From NCBI RefSeq assembly GCF_045920555.1, contig NZ_CP174509.1, positions 4,030,001-4,094,000 on the forward strand: a stretch of DNA of 64,000 nucleotides, in the 5' to 3' direction. This DNA comes from Pseudalkalibacillus sp045920555 (GTDB taxonomy: Bacteria; Bacillota; Bacilli; Bacillales; Fictibacillaceae). Below the pieces are notes generated by a model. The model was not told the origin of the DNA. It did not search any database and saw nothing but the letters and a program-made list of their open reading frames with translations. Every line of letters starts with the position of its first letter. The first letter of the stretch is position 1. The translations under genes were made by a program, and so were the position numbers. Shown here piece after piece: positions 27,271 to 35,930 of the stretch.

Positions 27271-29346
27271 CTATTTTTCGATTGAGATAATGTCTTGTTC
27301 TTTGTGATCAACTGAGCCAGACTTCTCGATTTTTACTTTTTCTCCTTCTTGGAGGTTTGTAAACACAATTGGAGTAATGATTGATGCTGCATGTTTTGAA
27401 ATGTAATCAAGATCTGCCTTCATCAATGTTTGACCTTTTTTCACTTCGTCACCTTGCTCAACCATTATTTCGAAACCTTCACCTTTCAAGTTGACGGTAT
27501 CAATTCCAAAATGGATTAAAATTTCGCGACCGCCAGCTGTTTCTAATCCGATCGCATGCTTTGTCGGAAATACATTGACCACTCTACCATCAACTGGAGA
27601 TACTACGGTTCCATCCACTGGTTTAATCGCAAAGCCATCACCCATCATCCTGCCTGAGAAGACCTGATCTGGTACTTCTGTAATTTCAAGAATTTCCCCT
27701 TTGATTGGTGATACAATCATTTCCTTGTCCTCCTCAACTTCATTTTTCAAAGCACCAGGAGTCACATCTTCTATTTGTTCTTGAACTTCCTCATCCGTAT
27801 CTGTTTCGATTTTCCGAGGCCGTTTTCCTTTCATGATGTCTTGCATTTGAGATTTAATGGAATCAGACTTTGGGCCAAAAATCGCTTGAATGTTGTTCCC
27901 TACTTCCAGCACACCTGAAGCTCCTAATTTCTTTAATCTTGCTTTGTCCACCTTTTTCACATCATTTACAGATACACGGAGACGAGTGATACATGCATCT
28001 AAATGAGAGATGTTATCTTGTCCACCAAGTCCTTCTAAGATGTTATAAGGCAACTCGGAAGTACTGGATTGTGTCGTATCTTCTTCATCTTCAGCTACAT
28101 CTTCCCGTCCTGGTGTCATTAGGTTGAATTTGCGGATCGCAAAGCGGAATCCGAAATAATAGATAACCGCAAATACAAGCCCAACTGGAATTACAAGCCA
28201 CCAGTTTGTTTGAGGGTTTATGACGCCGAACAGAATGTAGTCGATCAGTCCTCCAGAGAAAGTCATACCGATTTTAACATCCAGCAAGTGCATTGTCATG
28301 AATGATAATCCAGCAAAAATCGTATGGATTCCAAACAATATAGGAGCTACAAACAAGAATGAGAACTCAATTGGTTCTGTGATACCCGTCAAGAACGATG
28401 TCAGGGCTGCTGAAGCCATTATACCAGCCACAACTTTTTTTCGCTCAGGACGTGCTTCATGATAGATGGCGAGTGCTGCTGCAGGTAGTCCGAACATCAT
28501 GAATGGGAATTTACCAGTCATGAAAGTCCCGGCAGTCAAGTTCTGAACACCATCCTTAATTTGTTCAAAGAAAATACGCTGGTCTCCCCGTACGAGATTA
28601 CCTGCTTCATTAGTATATGAACCGAATTCAAACCAGAATGGAGCGTAAAAGATATGGTGAAGTCCAAACGGGATCAATGCACGTTCAATGACACCGAATA
28701 CAAACGCAGATAAGGTCAAATTCGCATGCACCATGTTCTCAGAGAAAGCGTTCAAACCAGCCTGTACTGGCGGCCAGATGAATGTGAGGATGACACCGAG
28801 AATAACTGCACTCGCTGCTGTCGCAATCGGGACAAATCGTTTCCCAGCAAAGAATCCTAAGTACGATGGTAAATCAATGTTATAAAACTTATTGTACATG
28901 TAAGCGGCCACTATACCGAGTATGATCCCTCCAAACACACCTGTTTGCAAGGTAGGGATTCCCAATACGAGTGCAAATGCCGGGTCAGCGTTCTCACCTG
29001 TTACATCTGCAATCTCAAGTCCTTGGATAACGCTCATTGTTGCATTCATGATCAAGAATCCGACAGTCGCCGCAAGTCCAGCAACACCGTCACCGCCTGC
29101 TAAACCTATAGCGACCCCAACAGCAAAGAGCAATGCGAGGTTATCAAATATGATTCCCCCGGCTTTTTCCATGACTGCTGCGATCATTTCGATCACTGCA
29201 TTATCCAGGAAAGGTGCCAATTCCAATAATGTAGGGTTCTGCAATGCATTACCGAACGCAAGTAATAGACCTGCAGCTGGTAAAATTGCAACCGGTAGCA
29301 TTAATGCTTTACCGACTTTTTGTAAAGTACCAAAAGCCTTTTGCAT
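27271..29346 (-). CDS. ptsG: PTS glucose transporter, fused IICBA
   Basis: Glucose uptake and phosphorylation in one membrane protein of 691 residues. The order is IIC (about 1-400, ten hydrophobic segments, with the glucose-family phrase ITEPIEFSFLFVAP), IIB (about 425-505, active Cys in HLDACITRLRVSV) and IIA (about 545-690, active His in EILIHFGIDTVNLKG). The C-B-A order and full length match B. subtilis PtsG. A GlcT-controlled RAT/terminator pair lies in its leader, so it should be made only when glucose is present. Confidence 0.96.
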   Translation of the reverse strand: MQKAFGTLQKVGKALMLPVAILPAAGLLLAFGNALQNPTLLELAPFLDNAVIEMIAAVMEKAGGIIFDNLALLFAVGVAIGLAGGDGVAGLAATVGFLIMNATMSVIQGLEIADVTGENADPAFALVLGIPTLQTGVFGGIILGIVAAYMYNKFYNIDLPSYLGFFAGKRFVPIATAASAVILGVILTFIWPPVQAGLNAFSENMVHANLTLSAFVFGVIERALIPFGLHHIFYAPFWFEFGSYTNEAGNLVRGDQRIFFEQIKDGVQNLTAGTFMTGKFPFMMFGLPAAALAIYHEARPERKKVVAGIMASAALTSFLTGITEPIEFSFLFVAPILFGIHTIFAGLSFMTMHLLDVKIGMTFSGGLIDYILFGVINPQTNWWLVIPVGLVFAVIYYFGFRFAIRKFNLMTPGREDVAEDEEDTTQSSTSELPYNILEGLGGQDNISHLDACITRLRVSVNDVKKVDKARLKKLGASGVLEVGNNIQAIFGPKSDSIKSQMQDIMKGKRPRKIETDTDEEVQEQIEDVTPGALKNEVEEDKEMIVSPIKGEILEITEVPDQVFSGRMMGDGFAIKPVDGTVVSPVDGRVVNVFPTKHAIGLETAGGREILIHFGIDTVNLKGEGFEIMVEQGDEVKKGQTLMKADLDYISKHAASIITPIVFTNLQEGEKVKIEKSGSVDHKEQDIISIEK

Positions 29347-29401
29347 TTTTTATACCTCCATTGATATTGTTGTCCACAATAGCTTAAGAATACGGTTACA
29401 G

Positions 29402-29494
29402 AAAGAAAAAAGACATGAGTAAAAAAGACCAAAATGCATCTAAGGTATATACTACCCCTATTTTCTGCATTTCAATAATCTTCTTTACTCATGC
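29402..29494 (-). terminator. ptsG leader terminator controlled by GlcT
   Basis: On the minus strand CATGAGTAAA pairs with TTTACTCATG about 60 bases on, with inner stems AAATGCA/TGCATTT and GGGGTA/TACCTT, followed by TCTTTTTTCTTTC. The first arm overlaps the RAT, so the two structures exclude each other. Confidence 0.9.
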
Positions 29495-29515
29495 CTGATC
29501 GTATCAGTAACACGT
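29484..29515 (-). promoter_or_regulatory. RAT, ribonucleic antiterminator bound by GlcT
   Basis: The minus strand reads ACGTGTTACTGATACGATCA followed by GGCATGAGTA, nearly identical to the ptsG RAT of B. subtilis as I recall it. Bound GlcT would hold this hairpin and prevent the terminator at 29402-29494. Confidence 0.9.
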
Positions 29516-29531
29516 AAAGTTTTTGATTCTT

Positions 29532-29559
29532 ATTCTATTGTGGTGAAAGCCTTTGCAAA
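29532..29559 (-). promoter_or_regulatory. Possible ptsG promoter overlapping the end of glcT
   Basis: TTTGCA (29559-29554), 16 bases and TAGAAT (29537-29532) on the minus strand. It would start RNA about 10 bases before the RAT, the spacing expected for a glucose-induced leader. The -35 is weak. Confidence 0.4.
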
Positions 29560-30374
29560 TGCATTGTCAAGTATACTGCTTCCGCATCGGAAACATTCTT
29601 GCCTACCTTTTGCTGCATGACTTTCATCAGCTTCCATGCTAGATTGTAGCATACTGGGTATTCTTCTTTCAATACTTTTGCAAGTCTATCTTGCTTACCA
29701 ACTTGTTCCTCTCTTTCAATTCTGTCGATTCCATGCCGTAAATGCTGAATAAGTCTCAAGTAATCAATACTTGAACGATCAATCGAAATATCCAATTGCT
29801 GCTCAATGATCTGAATCAGTGAATTGATCAATTGGGAATAACTATTCAATTTAGAAATCGATCGATTGGTTGCTGCACTATGAAGATGGAGAGCAATGAA
29901 TCCAATCTCACCTTCCGGAAGATGGATACCCGTTTCTTCCTCAATCAGTTTAACGACATCTTCTGCTACTGCATATTCTTTCGGATAGAGGAGTTCTGTT
30001 TCTTTAGAAAAAGGGTTAGTAATATCGATACCTTGCTGGATACGTTTAAGAGCAAAAGCGATGTGATCGGTCAATGCGATATGAATATGTTCGTTAAACT
30101 TCACTCCTAATTGATTCTCACTGTAGAAGATCACCTCATTCATGACAAGGATGAAAGATTCATCGACTTGTGAGAGCAACTGCTTGTATTGTTGCTGTTC
30201 CTCCGCATCATTCAAGATATAGAGCTTGTCCACACTTGGTCCATCAAGGATATCATTGCATTTTTTCGAGAATCCGATGCCATTGCCAATCAACACGACT
30301 TCTTGAAGAGAGGAATCACGTGCAATGACGACGTTGTTATTCAATACTTTTAAAATCGTATAATGCCTATCCAT
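29535..30374 (-). CDS. glcT: GlcT, BglG-family transcriptional antiterminator
   Basis: An RNA-binding antiterminator that switches ptsGHI on when glucose is transported. I start it at the ATG at 30374 (MDRHYTILKVLNNNVVIARD) behind GGTGAAGGGATG; the upstream ATG has no ribosome site. It has 279 residues. The RNA-binding domain is 1-60 (KVLNNNVVIA, VLIGNGIGFSKK), then two PRD domains with the phosphorylatable histidines, seen in NEHIHIALTDHIAFA and IALHLHSAA (PRD1) and in RLIQHLRHGIDR and YLTMHLQRL (PRD2). It lies directly upstream of ptsG, as in B. subtilis. Confidence 0.94.
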   Translation of the reverse strand: MDRHYTILKVLNNNVVIARDSSLQEVVLIGNGIGFSKKCNDILDGPSVDKLYILNDAEEQQQYKQLLSQVDESFILVMNEVIFYSENQLGVKFNEHIHIALTDHIAFALKRIQQGIDITNPFSKETELLYPKEYAVAEDVVKLIEEETGIHLPEGEIGFIALHLHSAATNRSISKLNSYSQLINSLIQIIEQQLDISIDRSSIDYLRLIQHLRHGIDRIEREEQVGKQDRLAKVLKEEYPVCYNLAWKLMKVMQQKVGKNVSDAEAVYLTMHLQRLSPQ

Positions 30375-30521
30375 GCACTGCCATCCCTTCACCTTTTCCA
30401 TGTTTCAAACGACAACATCATACCTAATCATACAGATACCGTCAATAGTTATTATTATACCAATACATCGGGAATGTTCCAGCCCTAGTCTACTATCGAA
30501 ACCCCGATGATTTTTAATAGA

Positions 30522-30840
30522 GCGAAATTTACGACTCTCAAAAGCAAGCCAGATGAAACCCCGCAGCGATTTAAGGATCTTCGACTAACAACCACCACGT
30601 CCATGTGGTGCGTCGAAGTCAGTACATCCTGTACAAAGTGCGTCCTGCGCCTGCGGTTACTCGGCGCAAAACTATAAGGATGGAATTCAAGTCCATGGTC
30701 TTGTGGTGAACGTCGAAGCCAGCATAAGGAAAGCTTCTAAGAATTCTCATCGCAGACACGAAAATGATTTCATTTTTGTGTTGAGATCCTGTGCAAGTGA
30801 GGAGGCTTGCGGATCGCCCGCGGAAAGGGAGTGAATTTCG
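30522..30840 (-). repeat. Dispersed modular repeat, copy B
   Basis: Inverse orientation: the plus strand starts GCGAAATTTACGACTCTC and ends GGGAGTGAATTTCG. It contains GAAACCCCGCAGCGATTTAA, the nested CTTCGAC / GTCGAAG hairpin, GCGCAAAACTATAAGGATGG, ACACGAAAATGATTTC / ATTTTTGTGT and CTTGCGGATCGCCCGCGGAA. It fills the gap between gerE and glcT, exactly at the edge of the PTS block. Confidence 0.88.
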
Positions 30841-30862
30841 AATAAACCAAAAATGATAAAAT

Positions 30863-30896
30863 AAAAAAAAGCGGCTTTCATCATGTTGAAAGCCGC
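30863..30896 (-). terminator. gerE terminator
   Basis: GCGGCTTTCA / TGAAAGCCGC, a perfect 10-bp stem with loop TCATGT, followed by eight T on the minus strand. Confidence 0.93.
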
Positions 30897-30902
30897 AAAC
30901 CT

Positions 30903-31127
30903 CTAAATTTCCAACTCGCCAAGCCGCAATAGCTCGACGACGGCCTGGGAGCGCCCCTTGACACCTAGTTTCTGCATCGTATTGGAAATGTGATTCCGAA
31001 CAGTTTTTTCACTTATAAAAAGTTGTTCAGCAATCTCCCTGGTCGTCTTGTCTTGAACAAGAAGTTCGAATACTTCTCTCTCCCTTTTTGTAAGTAGAGG
31101 CTTCGGTCGGTAGTGTTTATCTTTCAA
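30903..31127 (-). CDS. gerE: GerE, late mother-cell transcription regulator
   Basis: A 74-residue LuxR-type DNA-binding protein without a receiver domain; it activates and represses SigK-dependent coat genes late in sporulation. The core LLTKREREVFELLVQDKTT and the helix-turn-helix EIAEQLFISEKTVRNHI are almost the same as in B. subtilis GerE, which is highly conserved. The start is a TTG (31125-31127) behind GGAGGGGTGAA. It has its own SigK-type promoter and a strong terminator. Confidence 0.98.
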   Translation of the reverse strand: MKDKHYRPKPLLTKREREVFELLVQDKTTREIAEQLFISEKTVRNHISNTMQKLGVKGRSQAVVELLRLGELEI

Positions 31128-31194
31128 TGAATTTCACCCCTCCTTGCATGGGCTAACGAGCTGCGGTTCATGCAAAAAAGATATTTAGTCAACA

Positions 31195-31222
31195 TATCAT
31201 ATGAAGGGATGAAATTGGTCGT
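31195..31222 (-). promoter_or_regulatory. SigK-type promoter of gerE
   Basis: The minus strand has AC (31222-31221), 17 bases and CATATGATA (31203-31195), an exact fit to the SigK pattern AC-N17-CATANNNTA. In B. subtilis gerE is transcribed by SigK. Confidence 0.7.
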
Positions 31223-31257
31223 GACTTGATACATTGAAAATAATTGAGAAACTTGAT

Positions 31258-31713
31258 TTACTTCATCATTCTTTCCATGCGTTCGATCATATCCCCTGTC
31301 CATTTTTCTGGGACGCCCTGGTGTTTATCAATATGAACAATACGACCCCTGCCTAACAGGGCAGGCTCTCCTTCCGAGTTCTCTGCCATATAGTGCAGAT
31401 CAATGGAAGTTTTTCCGATATGAGCGATTTTCACATAGATTTTCAACGTTTCATCAAAAAACACTTGTTTCAGATAATTGCATTGAAGGTCTGCTACAAC
31501 TGGAATCGTCTTGCTGCCTGGCATGTTCCACTCTTTCATGAACCCGAGTTCTTTGAATAGCTGGATACGTGCATCTTCAAAATAGACAAATGGAATCGTA
31601 TTATTCAAATGGTTGAATAAATCGACTTCAGAAAACCGGACATCTACCGTGGTATAAAAGTTAAAACCTGCCCTCCAGCTCTTCCAGTCTTGTATGTAAT
31701 CTATCCCTTTCAT
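31258..31713 (-). CDS. ysmA: Acyl-CoA thioesterase of the 4HBT hotdog family (YsmA-like)
   Basis: A 151-residue single-hotdog-fold thioesterase. The family core is visible in VRFSEVDLFNHLNNTIPFVYFEDAR, where the Asp before the helix is the expected catalytic residue, followed by a five-strand sheet (QVFFDETLKIYVKI, TSIDLHYMAEN). The exact acyl-CoA substrate is unknown. The ATG follows GGAGGGGAAC. A FadR-like operator lies 25 bases upstream, which suggests a role in fatty acid turnover. It sits between sdhB and gerE as in B. subtilis. Confidence 0.85.
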   Translation of the reverse strand: MKGIDYIQDWKSWRAGFNFYTTVDVRFSEVDLFNHLNNTIPFVYFEDARIQLFKELGFMKEWNMPGSKTIPVVADLQCNYLKQVFFDETLKIYVKIAHIGKTSIDLHYMAENSEGEPALLGRGRIVHIDKHQGVPEKWTGDMIERMERMMK

Positions 31714-31737
31714 GTTCCCCTCCGGACCAATGTTTTT

Positions 31738-31755
31738 TTAATGAATAGTCATTCA
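31738..31755 (-). promoter_or_regulatory. FadR-type operator in front of the thioesterase gene
   Basis: TTAATGA-ATAG-TCATTCA on the plus strand fits the B. subtilis FadR box TGAATGA-MTAN-TCATTCA with one mismatch in 18 bases. It overlaps a possible -10 (TATTCA) with TTTGTC 16 bases upstream on the minus strand. Confidence 0.6.
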
Positions 31756-31769
31756 TTTTTAGTGACAAA

Positions 31770-31801
31770 CGAGGACTGACACTTTATCAGGCCAGTCCTC
31801 G
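31770..31801 (-). terminator. sdhCAB terminator
   Basis: CGAGGACTG / CAGTCCTCG, a perfect 9-bp stem after sdhB. The T run behind it on the minus strand is short (TTTGTC). Confidence 0.72.
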
Positions 31802-31822
31802 GAACATTATCATGATCAGCTA

Positions 31823-32587
31823 TTATTGGGCATCCGATCCGAAGAAATTCCGGAAAGATTGCAATGATGTATCACGGTTAAGTGCAGCAATCGATGTCGT
31901 CAAAGGAATCCCTTTCGGACATGACTGAACACAGTTTTGAGAGTTTCCGCATGAAGCAAGTCCACCGTCGCCCATAAGCGCAGTCAAACGTTCGGCTTTG
32001 TTCATTTCTCCAGTTGGATGTGCGTTGAACAAACGAACTTGCGAGAGTGCAGCAGGGCCGATAAAGTCAGAATTATCATTGACGTTAGGGCATGCTTCTA
32101 AACACACACCACATGTCATACATTTAGATAATTCATAAGCCCATTGACGCTTGCTTTCTGGCATACGAGGTCCAGGACCGAGATCGTATGTGCCGTCGAT
32201 CGGAATCCATGCCTTTACTTTTTTCAAAGCATCGAACATGCGGCTGCGATCGACTTGAAGGTCACGTACAACTGGGAAAGTCGCCATCGGTTCTAGTCGG
32301 ATCGGTTGTTCTAGCTGATCAACCAATGCCGTACAAGATTGACGAGGTTTTCCGTTGATCAACATCGAGCAAGCTCCGCAAACCTCTTCCAGGCAATTCA
32401 TTTCCCATGTGACTGGAGTCGTAGCCTCGCCTTTACTATTTACAGGATTTCGACGGATTTCCATCAAAGCCGAAATCACATTCATGTTCGGACGGTAAGG
32501 GATCTCAAATTTTTCATCATAAGCTGCAGAATCAGGGTTATCTTGACGTTTGATTATGAATTGGATCACTTTATTTTCTTCAGCCAT
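31823..32587 (-). CDS. sdhB: Succinate dehydrogenase iron-sulfur subunit
   Basis: It carries electrons from FAD in SdhA to the membrane subunit. It has 254 residues. The 2Fe-2S ligands are in CLEEVCGACSMLINGKPRQSC (about 65-85); the 4Fe-4S and 3Fe-4S ligands are in CMTCGVCLEACP (about 157) and SCGNSQNCVQSCPKGIP (about 213). It lies 5 bp after sdhA and is followed by a hairpin terminator. Confidence 0.97.
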   Translation of the reverse strand: MAEENKVIQFIIKRQDNPDSAAYDEKFEIPYRPNMNVISALMEIRRNPVNSKGEATTPVTWEMNCLEEVCGACSMLINGKPRQSCTALVDQLEQPIRLEPMATFPVVRDLQVDRSRMFDALKKVKAWIPIDGTYDLGPGPRMPESKRQWAYELSKCMTCGVCLEACPNVNDNSDFIGPAALSQVRLFNAHPTGEMNKAERLTALMGDGGLASCGNSQNCVQSCPKGIPLTTSIAALNRDTSLQSFRNFFGSDAQ

Positions 32588-32592
32588 GACTA

Positions 32593-34353
32593 TTATTTCT
32601 CTCCCTTCTTCTTAGAGTAGTCACGCTTACGTGGTTTGATGAGAGAAGTGTCGACTGGCTCATATTCAAAGTCTGGACCGTTCTTCTCTGAATTGAAAAT
32701 GGCTTTAGTTGTCTTCAACCATTCTTCATCGTTACGATCAGGAAAGTCTGGCTTGAAGTGTGCACCACGACTTTCGTTACGATTCAGTGCACCAAGTGTG
32801 ATTACACGTGCTAATTGTAACATATGCCAAAGTTGACGAGTGAACGAAACACCTTGGTTGCTCCATTTTGATGTATCGTTGATGTTGATGTCCTTGTAAC
32901 GTTCCATCAATTCAACGATCTTGTCGTCCGTTTCTTTCAACTTATCGTTGTAACGAACAACCGTTACGTTATCAGTCATCCACTCACCAAGCTCTTTATG
33001 AAGTTGGTAAGCATTTTCCGTACCATCCATCTTCATGATTTCAGCAAGGTGATCTTCTTCTATTTTCACTTGACGCTCGTAAATTTCCTCAGGCATATCC
33101 TCGATTGTTTTTTCGAGGCCGCTCACATATTCTGCTGCCTTAGGACCCGCTACCATACCACCGAAGATTGAAGATAATAACGAGTTTGCTCCTAAGCGGT
33201 TTGCTCCGTGTTGAGAATAGTCACATTCACCTGCAGCAAAAAGGCCAGGAATATTCGTCATTTGATCGTAATCAACCCACATACCACCCATTGAATAGTG
33301 GACAGCAGGGAAAATCTTCATTGGTACCTTACGAGGGTCATCCCCCATGAACTTTTCATAAATCTCGATGATACCACCAAGTTTGATATCAAGCTCTTTC
33401 GGGTCTTTATGCGAAAGATCAAGGTAAACCATGTTTTCACCGTTGATACCGAGCTTTTGTCTTACACAGACGTCAAAGATTTCACGTGTTGCGATATCAC
33501 GCGGCACTAGGTTTCCATACGCCGGATATTTTTCCTCTAGGAAGTACCAAGGTTTTCCGTCTTTATATGTCCATACACGTCCGCCTTCACCACGAGCAGA
33601 TTCGCTCATGAGACGCAGCTTATCGTCACCCGGTATTGCGGTCGGATGAATTTGGATAAATTCACCATTTGCATAGTGAACACCTTGTTGATAAAGGGCA
33701 GAAGCTGCTGAACCCGTGTTGATGACGGAATTCGTGGACTTACCGAAAATCACACCAGGACCACCCGTAGCCATAATGACTGCATCAGCTTTGAAACTTT
33801 TGATTTCAGAAGTTTTCAAATACTGTGCAACGATTCCGCGACATACATTGTCTTCGTCAAGAACTGCTGACTGGAAATCCCATCCTTCATACTTTGTGAC
33901 AAGTCCTTGCACTTCATAACGTCGGACCTGCTCATCAAGAGCATAAAGTAATTGTTGACCTGTAGTAGCCCCGGCAAATGCTGTACGATGGTGCTGTGTT
34001 CCGCCAAATCGACGGAAATCTAATAATCCTTCTGGTGTACGGTTAAACATGACACCCATACGATCCAATAAATGTATGACGCCAGGTGCGGCATCACACA
34101 TTGCTTTAACAGGAGGTTGGTTTGCAAGAAAGTCCCCACCATATACTGTGTCATCAAAATGTTCCCAAGGAGAGTCTCCCTCACCTTTTGTGTTAACTGC
34201 TCCGTTTATTCCGCCTTGTGCACAAACGGAGTGAGAACGTTTTACAGGCACGAGTGAGAACAAGTCAACATGTGTTCCTGCTTCAGCGGATTTGATGGCA
34301 GCCATCAAGCCGGCTAGTCCTCCGCCTACAATTATGATATTTCCTTTGCTCAT
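32593..34353 (-). CDS. sdhA: Succinate dehydrogenase flavoprotein subunit
   Basis: It oxidises succinate to fumarate with covalent FAD. It has 586 residues, the usual length in Bacillus. The FAD loop is VGGGLAGLMAAIKSAEAG; the His for covalent FAD is in KRSHSVCAQGGINGAVN (about residue 40); the active site shows HPTAIPGDD, SESARGEGG and the HYSMGGMWVDY region. It is the middle gene of sdhCAB and links the citric acid cycle to menaquinone. Confidence 0.98.
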   Translation of the reverse strand: MSKGNIIIVGGGLAGLMAAIKSAEAGTHVDLFSLVPVKRSHSVCAQGGINGAVNTKGEGDSPWEHFDDTVYGGDFLANQPPVKAMCDAAPGVIHLLDRMGVMFNRTPEGLLDFRRFGGTQHHRTAFAGATTGQQLLYALDEQVRRYEVQGLVTKYEGWDFQSAVLDEDNVCRGIVAQYLKTSEIKSFKADAVIMATGGPGVIFGKSTNSVINTGSAASALYQQGVHYANGEFIQIHPTAIPGDDKLRLMSESARGEGGRVWTYKDGKPWYFLEEKYPAYGNLVPRDIATREIFDVCVRQKLGINGENMVYLDLSHKDPKELDIKLGGIIEIYEKFMGDDPRKVPMKIFPAVHYSMGGMWVDYDQMTNIPGLFAAGECDYSQHGANRLGANSLLSSIFGGMVAGPKAAEYVSGLEKTIEDMPEEIYERQVKIEEDHLAEIMKMDGTENAYQLHKELGEWMTDNVTVVRYNDKLKETDDKIVELMERYKDININDTSKWSNQGVSFTRQLWHMLQLARVITLGALNRNESRGAHFKPDFPDRNDEEWLKTTKAIFNSEKNGPDFEYEPVDTSLIKPRKRDYSKKKGEK

Positions 34354-34366
34354 CGTGACTCACTCC

Positions 34367-35017
34367 TTATAAGATTGGTAGGTTTGATGCAAAAGCAAAC
34401 CATTCAGGATTTACAAATGCAAAAATGGCTCTCATGCCAACGATTGAAACTGCGAAGAAGATTCCAACAGTTACATACGTTGCGATCCTTTGAGAGCGTG
34501 GTGATTGAACAATTCCCCACGTTACTAGGAACGACCATAGTCCGTTCGAGAAGTGGAAGATTGTGGAGAGTACACCAACAACATAAAATCCAATCATGAA
34601 AGGATTATCTAAAATCTCTTCCATCATGGTGAAGTTGACTTTCGCCCCAAATGCGGCTTGTATACGTGTTTCCCATACGTGCCATGAAATGAAGATAAGC
34701 GTGATGATCCCTGTTACCCGTTGTAATAGGAACATCCAGTTACGGAAGTAACCATAACGGCTTACATTATTGCGAGCTTGAAATGTTATGTACAATCCGA
34801 AAACAGCATGGAAAATGATCGGTAAAAAGATGACGAAAATTTCTAGGAAATAGCGGTATGGAAGTGTCTCCATAAAATGTGCTGCAGCATCAAATGACTC
34901 ACGACCCCTAGTCGCAAAATGGTTTACTGTCAAGTGTTGGATCAGATATAAACCAATTGGTATAACACCAAGTAACGAATGTAGTCTTCTCAAAGCAAAT
35001 TCTCTTGTGTCTGCCAT
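34367..35017 (-). CDS. sdhC: Succinate dehydrogenase cytochrome b558 subunit
   Basis: A di-haem membrane anchor with five transmembrane helices, 216 residues. Haem-ligand histidines are in LRRLHSLLGVIP (helix 1), IQHLTVNHF, FLPIIFHAVFGLY (helix 2), LIFISWHVWETRI (helix 3) and LSTIFHFSNGLWSF (helix 4). It is the first gene of sdhCAB. Electron transfer goes to menaquinone; haem comes from the hem operon of this window. Confidence 0.97.
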   Translation of the reverse strand: MADTREFALRRLHSLLGVIPIGLYLIQHLTVNHFATRGRESFDAAAHFMETLPYRYFLEIFVIFLPIIFHAVFGLYITFQARNNVSRYGYFRNWMFLLQRVTGIITLIFISWHVWETRIQAAFGAKVNFTMMEEILDNPFMIGFYVVGVLSTIFHFSNGLWSFLVTWGIVQSPRSQRIATYVTVGIFFAVSIVGMRAIFAFVNPEWFAFASNLPIL

Positions 35018-35303
35018 GTCTGTGCCCCCTTCTAGATAAGTGTTGCCGCTGCAATTTACAAAATGTTATAAATCCGATCATGCGTTCAGAATACTGTTTA
35101 CCGAAGACAAGCTCCGACAAGAATTGATAACATGTCTATTGTACTCCCATCATTTAGGACCGTCAAGAAAACGAATACATCGGATTTCAGAAATTTCTTG
35201 AAGGTGAAACCCCTTTCACTCCTTGAATAATCAGCATGATTGATCTCTAGGCCCAGCCTGCGCTTTCTTTTAATCTGTTAACGTATTAGAGACAGTTTGA
35301 CCT
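35018..35303. other. Divergent intergenic region sdhC/yslB
   Basis: It holds the sdhC leader and promoter region. I could not find a convincing -35/-10 pair for sdhC on the minus strand and saw no cre-like site. Confidence 0.4.
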
Positions 35304-35331
35304 TTGTCATTCATCCCAAAGATAGTATAAT
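35304..35331 (+). promoter_or_regulatory. SigA promoter of yslB
   Basis: TTGTCA (35304-35309), 16 bases and a perfect TATAAT (35326-35331), 28 bases before the yslB start. Confidence 0.65.
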
Positions 35332-35359
35332 GAGATAATGATGAGCGAAGGAGAGGGGA

Positions 35360-35839
35360 ATGCATATGAAAAAAGACAATGATATCCTTCCACAACCGAC
35401 GAGCGAAAATGAGGGTTACTTATTCGGCTACGAATTGATGAGAGATGTATTGCTGCCTGAACTGTTAGGCAAAGAAGATCATAGTCTTCTATATTGGGCT
35501 GGGAGGACCCTTGCGCGCAAATATCCTATGGATACGACAGAAGAACTCATCCAATTCTTTGCAGCTGCCAACTTCGGAGAGTTGCTTCTTAAAGAAGAAA
35601 CTTCCAAAACGATAACCTTCGAGTTGACTTCTGACCGGATCTCTGACTTGCTTAGTAAAAGAAAGCACGAGGGATTTCAATTGGAAGCTGGCTTCTTGGC
35701 TGAGCATATCCAAAGGCAAAAAGATAGAGTTACAGAATCGTTTGAAGAAATTAAGCGGGGCAAGGAAGACAAAATTATTTTCACCGTACAATGGGATCGT
35801 AAAGATGAAATTTCAGACCCGAATGTATCTGAAGTTTGA
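35360..35839 (+). CDS. yslB: YslB-like protein (DUF2507), function unknown
   Basis: A 159-residue protein divergent from sdhC, as in B. subtilis. Recognisable phrases are YELMRDVLLPELLG, LLYWAGRTLARKYP (about residue 45) and FQLEAGFLAEHIQRQKDR (about 110). The fold resembles the V4R/XylR small-ligand type, but no function is established. I chose the ATG at 35360 because AAGGAG ends six bases before it; a second ATG two codons later is possible. It ends in a terminator at 35859-35887. Confidence 0.85.
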   Translation: MHMKKDNDILPQPTSENEGYLFGYELMRDVLLPELLGKEDHSLLYWAGRTLARKYPMDTTEELIQFFAAANFGELLLKEETSKTITFELTSDRISDLLSKRKHEGFQLEAGFLAEHIQRQKDRVTESFEEIKRGKEDKIIFTVQWDRKDEISDPNVSEV

Positions 35840-35858
35840 TTGGTTTTACATAGGAGAT

Positions 35859-35887
35859 GCTCCGAAGAATGAAATTTCTTTAGGAGC
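35859..35887 (+). terminator. yslB terminator
   Basis: GCTCC-AAGAA / TTCTT-GGAGC stem followed by TTCTTTTGTTG. Confidence 0.7.
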
Positions 35888-35930
35888 TTCTTTTGTTGTA
35901 CTTTGGATTATGGCAAGATTTTCAGCTTAT

